A stretch of DNA of 28,793 nucleotides from Candidatus Alcyoniella australis (GTDB lineage: Bacteria > Lernaellota > Lernaellaia > JAVCCG01 > Alcyoniellaceae), in NCBI GenBank assembly GCA_030765605.1, contig JAVCCG010000138.1, positions 1 to 28,793 of the forward strand. The letters run 5' to 3'. The translations under genes were made by a program, and so were the position numbers. Positions 8,047 to 15,235 of this stretch are shown here, one piece after another; the first letter of the stretch is position 1; the number at the start of each line of letters is the position of its first letter. The notes under the pieces were generated by a model. That model had not been told where the DNA came from. It did not search any database and was given only the letters and a program-made list of their open reading frames with translations.

Positions 8047-8868
8047 ATGCGCCGTTTACTCGTCTGCATCGCACTGCTTTTGATGCTGACGCAGCTCGGT
8101 GCGGGCAGGTCCGATCAAATCCAAATTCATCCGCGCTATACCGGTCCGCAACCGCAAAGAATCGGCCGCTGCCAGCAGTTGCAGGTGATCGACTGGGTTT
8201 ATCTGCCAAGCCGCGGGGTCAAGCTTACGGCGCTGGTCGGCACCCAGGATCAGCCGGGCTCGCAGGTCAAGTTCAGCGTGGATTCCGAACCGGTCGCTAC
8301 GGCCACAGCCGACAGCCAAGGCGTGGCGAGACTAATAATCGACCCTCTGCCGCCCGGTCTGCACTCTCTGCAAGCAACCTGCGAATGCGGACCCCAGGGG
8401 GATAGTCAGACCGACACGGGGGTAATTCTCGTGCGTCGCACTCAGCGACCGTTGATCGCGATCTTGATCGAGGGCGTGCTGCTCAAACCCCGTCCGCGCG
8501 CAAGTACGCGCGATTCGCTGACCATGGCTGACGTCCAGCCCGAAGCCCAGGCCAGGGTGTTCGAGTATGATAGGCAGTTCGACGTAGTACTGTTCAGCAC
8601 GACCCCCGGATGCCCGGCGCTGCTGCGCAAAGAGCTCGACGAGCTGCTGTTTCCAAAGCTGCCGATCATCAAGCTGCGCTCGTCAGAGCCGCAAGCCACC
8701 CGCGAGTGGGGCGGCATCCACCTCGCGCTGTGCGTTTCCGAGGAACAGGCCGCGCCGCTGCTGGCCCAAGGGGTGCGGGTACTGATCGTTGAACAACCGC
8801 ACCGTCGGATGGATTGGGACATGATCTATCAGCGAATGATCCAAATGCTAAAGGCCCAGGGGCAATGA
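8047..8868 (+). CDS. Secreted protein with Ig-like and degenerate HAD-like domains
   Basis: The 273-residue product starts with a signal peptide (about residues 1-19). Residues 45-130 look like an Ig-like or transthyretin-like beta domain with a VATATADSQGVARL hairpin. Residues 134-270 resemble a HAD-superfamily fold: a strand LIAILIEGVLL where HAD motif I would be, DVVLFSTTPG like motif II, and a late CVSEEQAAPLLAQGVRVLIV like the motif IV strand-helix. The catalytic aspartates of motif I are absent (Ile and Glu stand in their place) and no GDxxxD is visible, so phosphatase activity is unlikely. The HAD assignment is inference. GAGG (8038-8041) precedes the ATG by five bases. The stop overlaps the next start (ATGA), so the next lipoprotein is probably co-translated. 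Confidence 0.75.
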   Translation: MRRLLVCIALLLMLTQLGAGRSDQIQIHPRYTGPQPQRIGRCQQLQVIDWVYLPSRGVKLTALVGTQDQPGSQVKFSVDSEPVATATADSQGVARLIIDPLPPGLHSLQATCECGPQGDSQTDTGVILVRRTQRPLIAILIEGVLLKPRPRASTRDSLTMADVQPEAQARVFEYDRQFDVVLFSTTPGCPALLRKELDELLFPKLPIIKLRSSEPQATREWGGIHLALCVSEEQAAPLLAQGVRVLIVEQPHRRMDWDMIYQRMIQMLKAQGQ

Positions 8869-9923
8869 TCAAGGTAGCGGTCCAAACTCTAATTTTAATA
8901 CTGTTGGTTTCCCTGACGTGGATCGGCTGCCAGGGAGATCCGGGCAATCCCTTTGACGACGACGACGACCAACCCGGCTCGGACGATCCCACGCGCTATC
9001 ACGGCGACCAGGCCCAGGACCCGTTTTTCGAGGGCTGGTACCTCAACGTCAAAGACCCGGCACAAGGCAGCTCGCATCTGTTGATCATTGCCGTGCTCAA
9101 TCCCAACCGTACTTCGGGCGCTTGGAGCACTGCCTACGCCTTGCTGGCCGATATGAACCGCGGCAGCTACTTGATGCAACTTTTCGATCCGTTGGACTTC
9201 AACGCCTCGAGCGAACGCTTCGACGCCTCAATCGCCGATAGACTCTCGATCGATTTCAGCGGTACGTCCGGCTGTATCGAGGCTGACGGGCACAGCGCCT
9301 GCTGGCAGCTCGAGCTCACCAACTGGATGCGCTGGACCAACGCCATGGGCTCGCTGACCAACGTGCCGGACCTGGCGATGAACTGGGACGTCTGGATGCT
9401 CAACGGCCGCGCCGGCGGCTATATCGAGTACGACGGACAGCGCACAGACTATTTCGACGCAACAGCCTACGGCGATCACAACTGGGGGACTCAGTTTCCC
9501 GACACCTACGTCTGGGGGCAGGCCAACAACTTCGCCACAGCCGGCGACTGTCTGGCGTTTTCCGGCGGCGACGTCCCCCTGGGCGACATCCCCCTGCGCG
9601 GCTACATGATCGGCTATTTGCGCGGCGATCGGTTGTACGAGCTGCGCAGCCAGGACGGCGATCTGATCAACCACAGCTACCAGGACGGAATTTGGGTCGT
9701 CGAGGGGATCGAGGGCAACCACAAGCTGGTGATCACCGGCGTGGCCGACACGCGCACGATCGTAAGGCTGCCCGCGCCGCGTCCCGAGGGATTGTCCGAC
9801 TACGCCGGACAGACCTTGAAGGGAACGGTAACGGTCGAGGTCTTTGAGCGCGACGGGTTGGGCTGGAAGATCGTCGACAGCAACGCATCGAGCCCCGCGG
9901 GGTTGGAGAACGGCGGCTCCTGA
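8865..9923 (+). CDS. Lipoprotein with tocopherol-cyclase-like domain
   Basis: The 352-residue product begins MIKVAV and carries a lipobox WIGC with Cys22, followed by an Asp-rich tether (DDDDDQPGSDD). The mature domain has marks of the tocopherol cyclase-like family (PF14249): YHGD and FFEGWYLNV near the start (FEGWY at 55-59), then YGDHNWGTQFPDTYVWGQAN in the middle. These mirror the FxGWYxK and the HNWG...W.Q.N motifs of that family, a lipocalin-like double barrel. Bacterial members are mostly uncharacterised, so binding or modification of a hydrophobic molecule is a guess. The ATG overlaps the preceding stop codon; a longer reading from 8814 would bury the signal peptide and is rejected. 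It lies last in the plus-strand run that begins with the CoA-transferase. Confidence 0.82.
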   Translation: MIKVAVQTLILILLVSLTWIGCQGDPGNPFDDDDDQPGSDDPTRYHGDQAQDPFFEGWYLNVKDPAQGSSHLLIIAVLNPNRTSGAWSTAYALLADMNRGSYLMQLFDPLDFNASSERFDASIADRLSIDFSGTSGCIEADGHSACWQLELTNWMRWTNAMGSLTNVPDLAMNWDVWMLNGRAGGYIEYDGQRTDYFDATAYGDHNWGTQFPDTYVWGQANNFATAGDCLAFSGGDVPLGDIPLRGYMIGYLRGDRLYELRSQDGDLINHSYQDGIWVVEGIEGNHKLVITGVADTRTIVRLPAPRPEGLSDYAGQTLKGTVTVEVFERDGLGWKIVDSNASSPAGLENGGS

Positions 9924-9932
9924 TCGCGCGAA

Positions 9933-11024
9933 TCAGTAGCGGATGAAATTCCTGACAAGCAGCTCCTCGAGCACGCGCTGTTGGCGCGATTCCTCGTCGG
10001 CCAGCACGGAGCACAGCTCGCTAAGCACCCCGTCCATCCGTTGCTTGGCCAACCAGACGTAAAGGCTGCGTCGGCCTGCCACCTGTTTCAGGGCGCAGAG
10101 CATCGCCGGTTTGATCGAGGTGAAAGTATTCGCCGGCTGGGGCGAGTCGGTCTCCCAGTCGCCGATGTCGGCCGGAGCCGCTCCAGGCAAATATTCGCCT
10201 GTGTTCGAGATCTCCATAGCTGAGGAGAGTCGGTCCGAATGGTTGCGCTCGATGCGCGACATCTCGGAAAAGGTCTGCTCGCCCGAGCGGTCCTCTGAAA
10301 GCTGAGACATCTTGTTGTAGAGCCCGGTTGAGAACTGCTCGCGTTCAACCGCAAGTTCGATCCAGCTCTCGATGCTCATCTGCGGCCCGGCTTTGGCTCC
10401 CGCGGATTTGCCTCCGGCGTTGCGGTACTCCCGGCCGAGCCTGACACGCTCGGGCTTGGGCAGGGTGACAATTCTGCTTCCCAGCTCTTGGGCCTGGGTA
10501 AGCAGCTCGGAATCGGCCGCGACAGCGTCCGGATCCTCCATGCCCGAGACCAGCAATTTATGTTCGAACGATTTGTTCAACGGGTCAAAGAAGTAGCGTG
10601 CGGTGTGCAGCACTCCGTCGAACAGCCGCGGTCCGCGTGTGGCCCCCACGGCGATCAGCACGCCGCGTCCGGTTCCCTGGTCGCCGGCCTTGCGCAGATA
10701 TTTCTGCGACCACATCCGCTGCACGCGCGAGATCAGAATTTGTGCGTGGGCCGAGAGCGCGTAGAAATGAATCGGGCTGGCCAGCACCACGGTTTGCGTG
10801 TCGCGCAGTCGCGGGATCAGCTCGTACAGCTCGTCGCGGATCTCACAGTCATCGCCCAGGCGGCAACGGTCGCAGGCCTTGCATGGGTGCATCTCGATCT
10901 GGGCCAGATTGATTTTTTCCACCTTGGCCCCGGCTCGCGAAGCGCCGTTGAGCAGCTCGTCCAGCAGTCGCTCGGAGTTTCCTCCCTTGCGTGGGCTGGC
11001 GGCCAAGCCGATCAGGTCGATCAT
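9933..11024 (-). CDS. Isf-type iron-sulfur flavoprotein fused to a ferritin-like domain
   Basis: The 363-residue product has two parts. Residues 1-190 are an NADPH-dependent FMN reductase/flavodoxin-like domain with the FMN phosphate loop ASPRKGGNS and a compact Cys motif at 48, 51, 54 and 60 (CxxCxxCx5C), as in archaeal iron-sulfur flavoprotein Isf, which binds 4Fe-4S. Residues 216-360 are helical and resemble a rubrerythrin/ferritin-like domain: ELAVEREQ in helix 1 and ExxH at Glu259-His262 in helix 2. The second half is degenerate, with ExxR at 344-347 and no matching Glu in helix 3. The start at 11024 has GGAGG six bases upstream; an ATG at 11030 touches that site. Electron transfer to oxygen or peroxide is a plausible role. 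It is divergent from the DHH gene, 101 bases away. Confidence 0.85.
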   Translation of the reverse strand: MIDLIGLAASPRKGGNSERLLDELLNGASRAGAKVEKINLAQIEMHPCKACDRCRLGDDCEIRDELYELIPRLRDTQTVVLASPIHFYALSAHAQILISRVQRMWSQKYLRKAGDQGTGRGVLIAVGATRGPRLFDGVLHTARYFFDPLNKSFEHKLLVSGMEDPDAVAADSELLTQAQELGSRIVTLPKPERVRLGREYRNAGGKSAGAKAGPQMSIESWIELAVEREQFSTGLYNKMSQLSEDRSGEQTFSEMSRIERNHSDRLSSAMEISNTGEYLPGAAPADIGDWETDSPQPANTFTSIKPAMLCALKQVAGRRSLYVWLAKQRMDGVLSELCSVLADEESRQQRVLEELLVRNFIRY

Positions 11025-11074
11025 CGTCATCCTCCGCGGTCCGCCCTGAGCGTCCAACGCGATCAATCGATTTG

Positions 11075-11103
11075 CGGACAATCAAGCGTGAGTTTGATAT
11101 AGA
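11075..11103 (+). promoter_or_regulatory. Candidate promoter for the DHH gene
   Basis: CGGACA (11075-11080) and TATAGA (11098-11103) are 17 bases apart; each matches consensus at four of six positions. The -10 lies within a perfect dyad (11092-11112). Transcription would begin close to 11110, giving a leader of about 16 bases. Confidence 0.4.
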
Positions 11104-11112
11104 CTATCAAAC
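11092..11112. promoter_or_regulatory. Operator-like perfect dyad between divergent redox genes
   Basis: GTTTGATA (11092-11099) and TATCAAAC (11105-11112) are perfect 8-base arms with a five-base centre, a 21-base dyad of the size usual for a dimeric repressor. It covers the candidate -10 of the DHH gene and lies 68 bases upstream of the flavoprotein start on the other strand. The binding protein is unknown and no regulator gene is adjacent. Confidence 0.55.
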
Positions 11113-11125
11113 ATATTTGCCCAAT

Positions 11126-12214
11126 ATGCCAAACTGTGAAAAACGATTGAGCTTAAACCAACAGACTCCGGCCGTGAAAACCAAGTGGGACGAGCTGTGC
11201 GTACTGCTGGCCAAGCATCGACCGCGGCGCCGGCTGTTGATCATGACCCATAACAATCCCGATCCCGACGCCATCAGCGCTGCAGCCGGGTTGAAGTACC
11301 TGGTCTGGCGCTCTATGCGCATCCACTCGACGATCCAGTACGGCGGGATCATCAGCCGGGCCGAGAACGTGCAGATGGTCAAGCACTGTCGGATCGATAT
11401 CCGTACGATCAACCCGGCGCAGGCCTCGCGCTACTCGCTGGTGGCGATCGTCGACAGCCAGCCGGGCGCCCGCAACAACTCGCTGAGCAAGAAGATCAAG
11501 GCGCAGATCGCCATCGACCACCACGTACCGCTACGTAAAGAGACCCTGCGGCTGCCGTTCCACGACGTGCGGAACGACCACGGCTCGACCTGTACGATCA
11601 TCACCGGCTATTTCCAGCACGCCGGCGTCGAACCCGATCGGCGCATTGCCACGGCTATGTACTACGGCATCCTGACCGACGTGGGCGATATCGGCCGCGA
11701 CAAGCACGCCATCGACATCCGGGCGATGCAGTGGCTGCACCGATTCATCAGCGAACGGACCTTGATGAAGATCACCCACCCGCGGATGTCGGCCGCACAC
11801 CTGAACAGCATTGCCGACGCAATTAAGCAGGCCGTGGTTTACCGCGACGTGATAATCAGCGACCTGGGCGAAGTAGCCCGGCCCGATACGATCTCCGAGC
11901 TGGCCGACTTCCTGCTTAAACTCGAGGGGATGCGCTGGAGCTTCACCTGCGGACATTACAACGGCAAAATCATGTTTTCCATGCGCACCAGTCAGAACAA
12001 TCGCAACGCCGGACAGCTCGCATACCGCCTGAGTAAAGGCCGCGGCGACGCCGGAGGACATCAACGCTTTGCCGGTGGAATGATAACGCTAAATAAAAAT
12101 CAACTTCCGCACGAGCAATGCAGTGCGTTGATCGAACGTTTTTTAAAACTAATCGGCCGCCAGGATCTTCCATGTCGGCCGATCTCCCCGCTCAAGCCGC
12201 CTGAGCAGGAATAG
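11126..12214 (+). CDS. DHH/DHHA1 family phosphoesterase (NrnA/RecJ-like)
   Basis: The 362-residue product has the DHH phosphoesterase motifs in order: NPDPDA (44-49), VDSQ (109-112), DHH (131-133) and TDVGD (184-188), which bind two metal ions. The C-terminal DHHA1 domain ends in a GDAGGHQRFAGG glycine motif near 308-318 for substrate contact. The length is close to that of NrnA-type nano-RNase and pAp phosphatase or cyclic-dinucleotide phosphodiesterases; RecJ is longer. Start choice is uncertain: ATG 11126 has no clear ribosome binding site, and in-frame TTG 11147 or GTG 11174 are alternatives. The opening region has lower GC than the body. A rubredoxin gene follows after five bases. The protein is cytoplasmic; nano-RNA, pAp or c-di-AMP products are the likely substrates. 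Confidence 0.87.
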   Translation: MPNCEKRLSLNQQTPAVKTKWDELCVLLAKHRPRRRLLIMTHNNPDPDAISAAAGLKYLVWRSMRIHSTIQYGGIISRAENVQMVKHCRIDIRTINPAQASRYSLVAIVDSQPGARNNSLSKKIKAQIAIDHHVPLRKETLRLPFHDVRNDHGSTCTIITGYFQHAGVEPDRRIATAMYYGILTDVGDIGRDKHAIDIRAMQWLHRFISERTLMKITHPRMSAAHLNSIADAIKQAVVYRDVIISDLGEVARPDTISELADFLLKLEGMRWSFTCGHYNGKIMFSMRTSQNNRNAGQLAYRLSKGRGDAGGHQRFAGGMITLNKNQLPHEQCSALIERFLKLIGRQDLPCRPISPLKPPEQE

Positions 12215-12219
12215 GGCGT

Positions 12220-12384
12220 ATGAGCGAACGCTACGAGTGTCAGGTCTGCGGCTATCTCTACGATCCGGTCGCAGCCGACCCGGCCAACGGAATCCCGCTT
12301 CAGACCGAATTTTGGGAACTGCCTGAGGATTGGTGCTGCCCGGTCTGCTCGGCGTCGAGAAAATCTTTCGATCGGTTGGGCTAA
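12220..12384 (+). CDS. Rubredoxin
   Basis: This short gene encodes a 54-residue rubredoxin. The iron-binding cysteines are Cys7 and Cys10 (YECQVCGYLYDP) and Cys40 and Cys43 (DWCCPVC), the CxxCGY...CPxC signature with the usual spacing. The family's usual V/K/T before the third ligand is here an extra cysteine (Cys39). The rest fits: GIPLQTEFWELPEDW in the loop. Rubredoxins are small one-electron carriers, often feeding rubrerythrin, flavodiiron proteins or superoxide reductase. It lies five bases after the DHH gene, so it is likely co-transcribed, and a flavoprotein with a ferritin-like domain is divergent nearby. Its stop overlaps that of the convergent FHA gene. Identity is very sure; partner is inferred. 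Confidence 0.93.
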   Translation: MSERYECQVCGYLYDPVAADPANGIPLQTEFWELPEDWCCPVCSASRKSFDRLG

Positions 12385-13313
12385 CCGGGAAACAGCCGAA
12401 AGATCGCCACGGCGATCGTCACCAAACCCGCCGCCAGTAAACACAGCAGCAGCACGCTTAGCCAGGTGGGCAAACCTCCGCGCACCGGCGTGCTGTGTTG
12501 TTCAACGCTCGGCAACGGCTCAGAGCGTTCGCGTTTGGGTCGCAGGTTGGTCGGCAGCTGAAAGCGCAGCTTGGTGTTGCCCAGCATGATCGAGTCGTTA
12601 TGTCCCAGCACGCTGTGGCCCACTGTGCGATTGTTGACCAGCGAGCCGTTGAGGCTGTTGAGGTCCTCAATGCCGAATTGCTTGCCCGCAGCCTCGAGCC
12701 GGGCATGGTGACTGCTCACTCGTGGGTCGTCCAAATGAATCTGGCTGTCGTTGCTGCGGCCGATCACATAGCTTCCCGGCGCGATCATGAACTTGCGCCC
12801 CTTATCCGGACCAAAGAGCACCTCGAGGGTGGCGAAGCTGGCCATGCCGGTCTTCTTCTTGTACATCTGCCGCACCAGCTCGTCGCGATTGTACATCGCG
12901 GTAGGCTCGTCCACGCTCTCGTCGGTCTCGGGATCGATCTTGAGTATCGACTCGTTGCGTGCCACCTCTTGCAGCTGGGCGATGGTCAGCACGGAGGTCT
13001 GGTTGATGGCCTCCTCGGTCGGCTCCTCCTGGCGCAGGTGGAACTGATACGAGCCGATGATCACCTCGTCGCCGATCTTCAACGGCGTGATCTTTGTTAT
13101 CAAGAAATTGTTGACGAAAACACCGTTGGTCGATTTGTTGTCTTTGATGTAAATTGCGTCGTCGATGATGTAGATCTTGGCGTGATGGCGACTGATCTCC
13201 TCGTCGAAAAGCTGAATGTCGCTGGAGGGATCGCGGCCGATGATCGTACGTTTGCGCACTAGAGGAAAACGGAGCAGCCCGCCCAGATCGTCCGTGGTTA
13301 CGAGTTGATACAT
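12381..13313 (-). CDS. Double FHA domain protein with C-terminal membrane anchor
   Basis: The 310-residue product has two forkhead-associated domains, which bind phosphothreonine peptides. The first (about 1-95) shows TIIGRDPSSDIQL, SRHHAKI and STNGVFVNN; the second (about 165-260) shows YVIGRSNDSQIHL, SSHHARLE and LNSLNGSLVNN, so both keep the Arg, Ser-His and Asn binding residues. An acidic linker (DPETDESVDEPT) joins them. The C-terminus is a single membrane span followed by a few residues, a tail anchor, so the FHA domains face the cytoplasm. I chose ATG 13313 because a promoter-like pair ends at 13342; longer readings from 13343 or 13349 begin inside the -10 or ahead of the start of transcription. 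No kinase, phosphatase or secretion gene is nearby, so its partner is unknown. Confidence 0.9.
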   Translation of the reverse strand: MYQLVTTDDLGGLLRFPLVRKRTIIGRDPSSDIQLFDEEISRHHAKIYIIDDAIYIKDNKSTNGVFVNNFLITKITPLKIGDEVIIGSYQFHLRQEEPTEEAINQTSVLTIAQLQEVARNESILKIDPETDESVDEPTAMYNRDELVRQMYKKKTGMASFATLEVLFGPDKGRKFMIAPGSYVIGRSNDSQIHLDDPRVSSHHARLEAAGKQFGIEDLNSLNGSLVNNRTVGHSVLGHNDSIMLGNTKLRFQLPTNLRPKRERSEPLPSVEQHSTPVRGGLPTWLSVLLLCLLAAGLVTIAVAIFRLFPG

Positions 13314-13341
13314 AATCGCCCCGCATTTATTGATCACTCCC

Positions 13342-13369
13342 ATTAACACAGCTTTCGAGTTAGAGTCAA
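13342..13369 (-). promoter_or_regulatory. Candidate promoter for the FHA gene
   Basis: On the minus strand TTGACT (13364-13369) and GTTAAT (13342-13347) are 16 bases apart, matching consensus at five and four of six positions. Transcription would start near 13335, about 22 bases before the chosen ATG at 13313. Confidence 0.45.
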
Positions 13370-13395
13370 AACCGCATGCGCCGCGAGGAGGAATC

Positions 13396-14580
13396 GTGAG
13401 AACAAAATCGGCACCACCGATCGCCTGCCTGGCGATCCTCGCGCTGTTGCTCGTTGCGCCGTTTTCGAGTCACGCGGTCGAGCCCGGACGCTACGTGGCT
13501 TACGTGATGCCCGACGAGCAGGCCGTGGAACTGATCCTCGAACTGGAGGTTGACGGCACGTTCAGTTACGTGGAACGTAACGCGGGCAAACAAGTACTGA
13601 GCTATCAGGGCAGCTATGTGTCCAACGGCTCGTGGCTGGCGATGACCCACGCGCAGAACGACGAGCAACAGCCGGGACCGCAGGGGCTGACGCGAACGTT
13701 CATCGTCACCCAGAACGCGGGGAGCATCATCCTGGCGCCGTTTGACTCGGACAACATCTACAGTTTCGCGATCCTCCCCGTGTCGCCGGAACGCGCAGTG
13801 CGCTATCTGCAGATCGTCGAGGGCCACAGCATCTCGCCCATCGGGCGCTACAACGGAAGCTACAAGCTTCCCAACGACCAGACGCGCAATATCGAGCTGG
13901 TGATCAGGCCCGACCGCAGCTTCGTCTATCGCGAAAAGAAGCCTGGCCGCAGCAGACGAATGATGGGCATCATGGGAGATTGGGATGCCCGGGAAAACCG
14001 CCTGACCCTCAGAAACCAGGGGAGCAGTCGGATCAGCGTTTTCCAGTACGCCATTGTCCAGGACATGCTGCAATTAAAACGCCTGGACTCGGCCAGACCC
14101 CCGTTGGCGGTCCAGCCCAAAACCGAGGACCAAGGTCTGACCTATCAGCGCAGCCTGGGCCGCGAAACTCAATTCACCGAGCTGTACGAGCCGCACGGGC
14201 TGCACGGCCGCTGGCGGCTGGACTTCCAGAATCAGCAGTTGAGCACCACACGCTGCGAACTGAAACTGCTCGAACCCCATCGATTCGAGTATTCCGAGCA
14301 AGTGCTCGGCGAGCCCGCTGCGCGGCTGGAGTTGTCCGGCACCTTCCGACTGGACGGCGATGCGCTGATATTGGTGCTGCCAAAAAATGGAACCGAGCGC
14401 AGCTTTAACTTCCGCCTCAGCGCCGATGGCAAGGTTCTCGAACTGAGCACGACCACGACCAACGGACGTTTCGCATTCCCCGTATCGCCCGTGCTCGTGC
14501 AGTTCAGCGCACCCTACGAGAGGATCGTTGAAACCGATGGTCCCAAAACCGATGGGCAGCTGGGCCAGACGATCCAGTGA
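13396..14580 (+). CDS. Secreted protein with three NlpE-like repeats
   Basis: The 394-residue product has a signal peptide cut near SHA-VE (residue 27). Three related beta-rich segments follow, about 31-128, 150-231 and 269-353. Each begins with G(R/L)Y or GRW, runs through a strand of the type (V/I)ELILELEVDGTFSY, a basic-aromatic hairpin, then a G(D/S)W or SGTF strand and a final turn rich in L-T-L. This is the plan of the NlpE N-terminal domain (lipocalin-like, copper/adhesion sensing envelope lipoprotein), but the family's CxxC is missing and there is no lipobox. I chose GTG 13396: AGGAGG at 13386-13391 is four bases upstream. The stop overlaps the start of the manganese exporter gene (GTGA), so the two are coupled. 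The NlpE link is by pattern; binding partner unknown. Confidence 0.78.
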   Translation: MRTKSAPPIACLAILALLLVAPFSSHAVEPGRYVAYVMPDEQAVELILELEVDGTFSYVERNAGKQVLSYQGSYVSNGSWLAMTHAQNDEQQPGPQGLTRTFIVTQNAGSIILAPFDSDNIYSFAILPVSPERAVRYLQIVEGHSISPIGRYNGSYKLPNDQTRNIELVIRPDRSFVYREKKPGRSRRMMGIMGDWDARENRLTLRNQGSSRISVFQYAIVQDMLQLKRLDSARPPLAVQPKTEDQGLTYQRSLGRETQFTELYEPHGLHGRWRLDFQNQQLSTTRCELKLLEPHRFEYSEQVLGEPAARLELSGTFRLDGDALILVLPKNGTERSFNFRLSADGKVLELSTTTTNGRFAFPVSPVLVQFSAPYERIVETDGPKTDGQLGQTIQ

Positions 14581-15119
14581 ATCTCTGGGAGATAGTGCTG
14601 TTGGCAATCGGCCTGGGAGGCGACGCCTTCGGCGTGGCGCTGGCCACCGGGCCGGGAACGGTTTCACCGCGGCACATCTTCAGGCTCTCATTGCATGCCG
14701 GGCTGTTCCAGTTCCTGATGCCGCTGGTCGGATGGTTAATCGGACGTATGGCCGCGCCGATCGTCGGCACTGCGGCCGCGTTCATCGCCGCATCGCTAGT
14801 GCTGTTGATCGGCATTAAGATGCTGATCGAGGGGCTGCGCACCAAGGCGCACAAACCGATCGACATCAGCCGCGGAAAGGCCCTGTTGGCTTACTCACTG
14901 GGTACCAGCGCCGACGCGCTGACCGTGGGAATCGGCGTCGGCCTGCTGGGCAGCGAACTGCTTCTGCCTGCACTGATCTTTGGCGTAGTCGCCGCGCTGA
15001 TGGCCGCACTGGGGCATTGGCTGTCGCATCTGGTGGCCACAATCATCGGCAGTAGGGCGGAAATCTTGGGCGGCGTGGTGTTGATCGCTTTGGGAGTCAG
15101 GATGTTGCCGGCTTGGTGA
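14577..15119 (+). CDS. mntP: Putative manganese efflux pump, MntP family
   Basis: The 180-residue product is a six-helix membrane protein of the MntP (YebN) family, which exports Mn(II) from the cytoplasm. It has the two-fold repeat of the family: GLGGDAFGVALATG near residues 12-25 and SLGTSADALTVGIGVG in the second half, each carrying the conserved membrane aspartate. The length (E. coli MntP is 188) fits. The start is GTG 14577, which overlaps the stop of the NlpE-like gene; no clear ribosome binding site is seen, so translation probably depends on coupling. No yybP-ykoY manganese riboswitch is seen upstream, as the gene has no leader of its own. Membrane topology and family are sure; the pairing with an envelope sensor-like protein is unusual. 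Confidence 0.88.
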   Translation: MNLWEIVLLAIGLGGDAFGVALATGPGTVSPRHIFRLSLHAGLFQFLMPLVGWLIGRMAAPIVGTAAAFIAASLVLLIGIKMLIEGLRTKAHKPIDISRGKALLAYSLGTSADALTVGIGVGLLGSELLLPALIFGVVAALMAALGHWLSHLVATIIGSRAEILGGVVLIALGVRMLPAW

Positions 15120-15124
15120 GTCAG

Positions 15125-15208
15125 TGCCCGGGGCGGGAATCGAACCCGCACGAGGAAATCCCCAGGGGATTTTAAGTCCCCAGCGTCTACCAGTTCCGCC
15201 ACCCAGGC
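15125..15208 (-). tRNA. tRNA-Leu (anticodon UAA)
   Basis: The minus strand folds as a type II tRNA of 84 bases. The acceptor stem pairs GCCTGGG with CCCGGGC with one wobble, and A is the discriminator base. The anticodon stem GGGGA/TCCCC encloses CTTAAAA, giving anticodon TAA, which reads UUA leucine codons. A long variable arm and the T arm (GCGGG TTCGATT CCCGC) follow. The 3' CCA is not encoded (the next bases are CTG), so it must be added by nucleotidyltransferase. A promoter with TTGACA lies upstream on the minus strand. Confidence 0.96.
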
Positions 15209-15235
15209 GTCGGCACAAGCCATTGAGCCAGGCAC

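Noticed and set aside
12495-13262. A 255-codon plus-strand frame antisense to the FHA gene
   Set aside because: The FHA gene shows two complete domains, and the opposite frame has no recognisable domain or ribosome binding site.
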